64,000 nt of DNA from contig NZ_CP134223.1 of the NCBI RefSeq assembly GCF_031599675.1, positions 4,588,001-4,652,000 of the forward strand, written 5' to 3'. A program made the translations under genes and the position numbers. This DNA comes from Paenibacillus pedocola (GTDB taxonomy: Bacteria; Bacillota; Bacilli; Paenibacillales; Paenibacillaceae). Below are positions 60,779-64,000 of this stretch, piece by piece (within the stretch, counting starts at the first letter, position 1; each line of letters starts with the position of its first letter). The notes beneath the pieces were generated by a model, which was not told the DNA's origin, did no database searches, and saw only the letters and a program-made list of their open reading frames with translations.

Positions 60779-61731
60779 AGCCCCTGCTCTCCCATCTTCT
60801 TAGCAATTGCATTCGATCCAACGACGAAGACCAGTCCGACCAAGGCCTGGAAGAGCCCCATCGCTGTTGCCAAAGAGAATTGCGCCGATTGCAGACCTAC
60901 CTTGTAGACAAAGGTACTGATTACTTCTGCATAATCCATAACGAGTGCATTCCCCATAACAAACGGGCGCTCGAAACCGATCGTCATGATCTTGCCAAGG
61001 GCCATAATCAGCATTACAACAATCGTTGGGCGGATTCCCGGCAAGGTAATATTCCACATTTTTCTCCATCTTCCGGCGCCGTCCACTTCGGATGCTTCAT
61101 ACAGCTCTTTATTGATCCCAGTGAGTGCTGCCAGATAAATAATCGTTCCCCAGCCGGCGCTCTGCCAGATCCCGGTTCCCAAGTACACGAGCAGCCAGTG
61201 ATTCTTTTCTGTCAGAAAAGGTACGGATTCGAACCCGAGCGCAGTGATCATATTGTTCACAAGACCGCCGTTGTTCGAGAAAATTTGGTACACGAGACCG
61301 CCGATAATAATCCAGGAGATAAAGTGCGGCAGATACAGAATGGTCTGGGCCACTTTTTTAAACCAGAGGGTTCTGAGCTCATGCAGCAGCAGGGCCAGAA
61401 TAATCGGCGCCGGAAAAGAAACAATCAAATCCAGCAGATTCAGCAGCAGCGTGTTGCGGACGACCGTATAGAATTGGCTCATCGCGAACAGCTCTTTGAA
61501 ATTATCCAATCCGATCCACTCGCTGCCGCCTACCCCTTTAAAAATGCTATAATCCTGGAACGCAATCGCCGCACCGTACATTGGCACATACTTAAAAATA
61601 ATGAAATAGGCAATAGGAAGAAGAAGCAGCAAATATAACTGATAATCCTTCCAAAACCCCTTAGCCTGCCGCTTACGCTTGACGGACTGTGGCAACACTT
61701 GTGTCTTGCTGTGCGCAAAACTCCGATCCAT
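60772..61731 (-). CDS. Carbohydrate ABC transporter permease, LplB/YteP type
   Basis: A 319-residue permease, first gene of the GH115 operon. Conserved features are KYVPMYGAAIAFQDYSIFKG, the EAA loop (YEASEVDGAGRWRKMWNITLP) and the C-terminal MGEQGLW. The ATG at 61731 lies six bases after GGGAAGGG; the ATG at 61737 abuts it, and the much longer open frame upstream is not family-like. Confidence 0.92.
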   Translation of the reverse strand: MDRSFAHSKTQVLPQSVKRKRQAKGFWKDYQLYLLLLLPIAYFIIFKYVPMYGAAIAFQDYSIFKGVGGSEWIGLDNFKELFAMSQFYTVVRNTLLLNLLDLIVSFPAPIILALLLHELRTLWFKKVAQTILYLPHFISWIIIGGLVYQIFSNNGGLVNNMITALGFESVPFLTEKNHWLLVYLGTGIWQSAGWGTIIYLAALTGINKELYEASEVDGAGRWRKMWNITLPGIRPTIVVMLIMALGKIMTIGFERPFVMGNALVMDYAEVISTFVYKVGLQSAQFSLATAMGLFQALVGLVFVVGSNAIAKKMGEQGLW

Positions 61732-61812
61732 GTACATCCCTTCCCTTACAGTTTGCTTGACAGTTCTGTCTGCGGACCGTCCCGGCCATGCTCGGCCGGT
61801 TCGAATACCCAC

Positions 61813-61842
61813 ACTATACTCAGGCAGTACAGCACTCCACAA
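61813..61842 (-). promoter_or_regulatory. Predicted promoter of the GH115 importer operon
   Basis: On the minus strand, -35 TTGTGG (61837-61842) and -10 TATAGT (61813-61818) are 18 bp apart. The first copy of a 33-bp repeat begins 2 bp upstream. Confidence 0.4.
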
Positions 61843-61844
61843 TA

Positions 61845-61877
61845 GACTCATTTCCGGAGCATTAACCGAATTCCAAA
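61845..61877 (+). repeat. 33-bp intergenic repeat, copy 1
   Basis: Starts GACTCATTTCCGG and ends CCGAATTCCAAA, with an 8-base variable centre. Two further copies lie at 61983-62015 (inverted) and 62257-62288. Confidence 0.6.
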
Positions 61878-61982
61878 CCCTTGTACAGCGGGCATTTCCC
61901 CGCCTCTGCATGCATAAAAAAAATAACGCAGCTCCGCTTGGAGACTACGTTCAAAACCGGGAAAGCTATGATTTCGGTGCCG

Positions 61983-62015
61983 TTTGGAATCCGGCTCACT
62001 GTCCGGAATAGAGTC
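61983..62015 (-). repeat. 33-bp intergenic repeat, copy 2 (inverted)
   Basis: On the minus strand: GACTCTATTCCGG, variable centre, CCGGATTCCAAA. Copies 1 and 2 face each other and could form a large cruciform. Confidence 0.6.
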
Positions 62016-62256
62016 AATTCCTTGAATCCACTTCTGCATTCTGAAATTGATAGTGCTCATCAAGCCGTGACGTGACGGATACATTCTTCATGACCAGCAC
62101 TTCGATATTGTAAGCTCTATATGGCTATAAAACTGATCGATATGAACCGCACCTCTGAACCAGTCGCAATCCTCACGCTCCAGACTATAATTAATCAGCG
62201 TACAATTCTCGCTTTAACCGACCCAACTATACGGTGGGGGGAGAAATCGCACAATA

Positions 62257-62288
62257 GACTCATTTCCGGCTGTATACCGGATTCCAAA
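62257..62288 (+). repeat. 33-bp intergenic repeat, copy 3
   Basis: GACTCATTTCCGG, variable centre, CCGGATTCCAAA; one base shorter than the other copies. The stretch 61880-62300 holds no other gene-like feature. Confidence 0.6.
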
Positions 62289-62300
62289 AAGAAAGCAGCT

Positions 62301-62348
62301 AATTGCACATTGTGCAATTTTGCGCTTTGGGCAAGATTATGTTTTAAT
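62301..62348 (+). promoter_or_regulatory. tetR-MMPL promoter and TetR operator
   Basis: A perfect 19-bp palindrome with arms AATTGCACA and TGTGCAATT around T (62301-62319) directly abuts a promoter with -35 TTGCGC (62320-62325), 17 bp and -10 TTTAAT (62343-62348). This is the arrangement expected for self-repression by the TetR protein encoded 60 bp downstream. Confidence 0.6.
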
Positions 62349-62406
62349 GGAGAATAGCATTAGGGTATTGTGAACATTAACTTCAGGGAAGGAGGGCGCA
62401 TGAAAC

Positions 62407-63024
62407 TTGAACCCCAAGCTCACACTGCGCGACAAAAAAAAGGAAGCTACCGCCTATGCTTTGGCCGAGGCTGCCTTTGAACTGGCCCTTGTGCAGGGGA
62501 TGGACGGCTTCATCGTTGACGATATTGTCCAGCAGGCAGGCGTTTCCCGGCGGACCTTTGCCAATTACTTCTCGTGCAAAGAGGAAGCGGTAGCGGCGTA
62601 TTTTATGAGCAGTGCTTCGAAAGAGGATCAGAACATGCTGTTGGCGGGCTTGCCTCCGGATGCAACGCCGCTGGACGCCTTATACTGCCTGCTTAAGCTG
62701 CAGTTCACTTCTGCATTTCTGCATAAACTGCGGCAGTTTGTGTCGCTGGCGAATCAGTATCCCACGCTTGAGCCATATATCCTCAGCGTATTCCACCGCT
62801 TACAGATTGCCGCACAGGAGGTACTGGAACGGTTCACCCACGGGCGTTATACCGACGGATATACCCACCTGCTTGCCGGAGCCGTCTATGGGGCCTTCAT
62901 TCCGATTCTGGACGGACGGCTCAATGTACTACTGCCGGGAGAAGCACAGGATGAACGCTCCAGTGCCATATCGTTCGATCATTATTTGAATTCGATGTTT
63001 GGTTATTTAAGAAAAGGCTTCTAA
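62407..63024 (+). CDS. TetR-family transcriptional repressor
   Basis: A 205-residue repressor. The N-terminal helix-turn-helix (DDIVQQAGVSRRTFANYFSC) is followed by a ligand-binding helical domain. The start is a TTG at 62407, eleven bases after AAGGAGG; the ATG at 62400 is in another frame that closes quickly. It lies 28 bp before an MMPL transporter gene, which it probably controls along with itself through the palindrome at 62301-62319. Confidence 0.9.
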   Translation: MNPKLTLRDKKKEATAYALAEAAFELALVQGMDGFIVDDIVQQAGVSRRTFANYFSCKEEAVAAYFMSSASKEDQNMLLAGLPPDATPLDALYCLLKLQFTSAFLHKLRQFVSLANQYPTLEPYILSVFHRLQIAAQEVLERFTHGRYTDGYTHLLAGAVYGAFIPILDGRLNVLLPGEAQDERSSAISFDHYLNSMFGYLRKGF

Positions 63025-63052
63025 ACCAGAGATAAAAAGGAGAAACCATCAC

Positions 63053-64000
63053 ATGTCCACATTTCTATACCGATTGGGAAAATCGGCGTATTCCAAACCA
63101 TGGGTTTTCCTCGCGGCCTGGATTATCATTCTCGGCGTTGTAGGCGCCCTGCTCGGCTTTAATGGCATCCAGTCCAGCTCCGAAATGAAGATTGAAGGCA
63201 CTGAATCGCAAAAAGTGCTGGATATGCTGGCCGATGAACTCCCTGCTGCCGCCGGCGGCCAGGCGAGCGTCGCCTTTACTGCTCCGGACGGAGAACGTCT
63301 GGACACGCCGGAACGGGTAGCCCTGCTCCAGAAGGCTATCAATGAGGTCTACAGCATGGATTATATTATCAATCCTGCTAAGCTTGCCGCCGAGGCCGCC
63401 GCTGCTGCGGGTCAGGCTGCCGGTGCTGCGGGTCAGGCTGCCGGTGCTGATCCTTCAGCTGCTGCCGGTCAAGCTGCTGCTGCTGATCCTTCAGCTGCTG
63501 CCGGGCAAGCTGCTGCTGCTGATCCTTCGGCTGCTGCCGGGCAAGCTGCTGCAGCTCCTTACGGCCCGCTGCTGGCTGACGGTGCTCCGGTTCCCGGCGT
63601 CATGCTGTCCGCAGACGGCAGCATCGCCCTGTTCCAGTTCCAGTTCACCGTTCAGCAGACTTCACTGCCTTCTGACGTACCGGATAACGTCATCAAAGCC
63701 GTGACCGAAGTCGAACAGGCAGGCTCAGGCATCACCGCCATTCCGAGTGATTCGCTAAAGAGCACGCCATCGATCGGATCGACGGAAGCAGTCGGCGTAG
63801 TCGTCGCTGCTGTGGTCCTGTTCATTACGCTGGGCTCGGTTGTTGCTGCCGGCCTACCGCTGATCACTGCGCTCCTCGGCGTTGCAATCAGCGTCGGAGG
63901 CGCCTTTGCCCTCTCGAGCGTGATCCAGATGAATGACATTACGCCGATTCTCGCTGTCATGATCGGTCTGGCGGTCGGCATCGACTACTCGCTGTTTATC
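63053..64000 (+). CDS. MMPL/RND-family transporter (5' part, runs off window)
   Basis: The first 316 residues of an MMPL-type membrane transporter for lipids or drugs. A first membrane helix (WVFLAAWIIILGVVGALLGF) is followed by an extracytoplasmic domain and then the first helices of the sterol-sensing-like bundle (AVGVVVAAVVLFITLGSVVA; ILAVMIGLAVGIDYSLFI, the MMPL GxxxDY motif). The extracytoplasmic loop contains an Ala-rich repeat (about residues 115-165) made of ADPSAAAGQAA units, unusual for the family. The ATG at 63053 follows AAGGAG by ten bases. Confidence 0.9.
   Translation, partial: MSTFLYRLGKSAYSKPWVFLAAWIIILGVVGALLGFNGIQSSSEMKIEGTESQKVLDMLADELPAAAGGQASVAFTAPDGERLDTPERVALLQKAINEVYSMDYIINPAKLAAEAAAAAGQAAGAAGQAAGADPSAAAGQAAAADPSAAAGQAAAADPSAAAGQAAAAPYGPLLADGAPVPGVMLSADGSIALFQFQFTVQQTSLPSDVPDNVIKAVTEVEQAGSGITAIPSDSLKSTPSIGSTEAVGVVVAAVVLFITLGSVVAAGLPLITALLGVAISVGGAFALSSVIQMNDITPILAVMIGLAVGIDYSLFI

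Noticed and set aside
61848..62084. Small frames in the 61.8-62.4 kb gap
   Set aside because: They overlap the 33-bp repeats and promoters, show no ribosome-binding sites and match no family.

Overview
The window looks like a chromosomal segment of a Paenibacillus-type Firmicute. The evidence is the large number of carbohydrate ABC importers of the LplA/LplB/YtcP and MalF/MalG types, YesM/YesN-like two-component regulators, DUF2264, GH115 and GH88 enzymes, strong AGGAGG ribosome-binding sites, and a Gram-positive nitrate respiration island with the NreABC sensor. No rRNA, tRNA or CRISPR array was seen. Both ends cut through genes.

Layout. (1) 1-8.6 kb: two sugar ABC permeases (minus) diverge from a 1115-residue GH94-type phosphorylase, a GH3 beta-glucosidase and a metallophosphoesterase (plus). 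Length and gene order resemble the 1,2-beta-oligoglucan (sophoro-oligosaccharide) phosphorylase locus of Listeria. Both divergent promoters carry a TGGAAACGTTT operator. (2) 8.6-9.3 kb: no intact gene; it holds a terminator, an internally deleted IS1182-type transposase remnant and two hairpin-rich repeats. (3) 9.3-23.4 kb: a uronide utilisation locus with DUF2264, GH88 unsaturated glucuronidase, heparinase II/III-like lyase and a second DUF2264 (all minus), an AraC regulator, a MalFG-type ABC importer and a YesM/YesN-like kinase-regulator pair.

(4) 23.5-46.2 kb: an anaerobic and nitrogen-oxide region. It contains ywiC, a lone ilvB, moaA, narK fused to a PAS domain, narGHJI-nreABC-hemerythrin in one operon, a second hemerythrin, nsrR, hmp, a flavin reductase-like protein, and an operon of flavodiiron protein, NADH:rubredoxin reductase-like protein, rubredoxin and a Crp/Fnr regulator. 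Tandem palindromes matching the NreC site TAGGG-N4-CCCTA lie 21-22 bp apart before narK, narG and the second hemerythrin. After the Crp/Fnr gene lies a DUF488 gene split by about 510 bp of 51-bp tandem repeats.

(5) 46.3-53.6 kb: a polar amino acid (possibly cysteine) ABC importer, then a heterodimeric ABC multidrug exporter with a small upstream gene and a palindromic operator over its promoter. (6) 53.6-61.8 kb: a second carbohydrate locus with an LplB/YtcP-type importer, a membrane AraC-type regulator and a GH115 alpha-glucuronidase, probably for glucuronoxylan fragments. (7) 61.8-64 kb: a repeat-bearing intergenic region, then a TetR regulator with a perfect 19-bp palindrome at its promoter and the start of an MMPL/RND transporter.

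The strongest observations are the repeat array inside the DUF488 gene, the inferred NreC regulon built from paired boxes, the NarK-PAS fusion, a duplicated leader element of about 90 bp, and a histidine kinase whose ideal ribosome-binding site points to an ACG codon.
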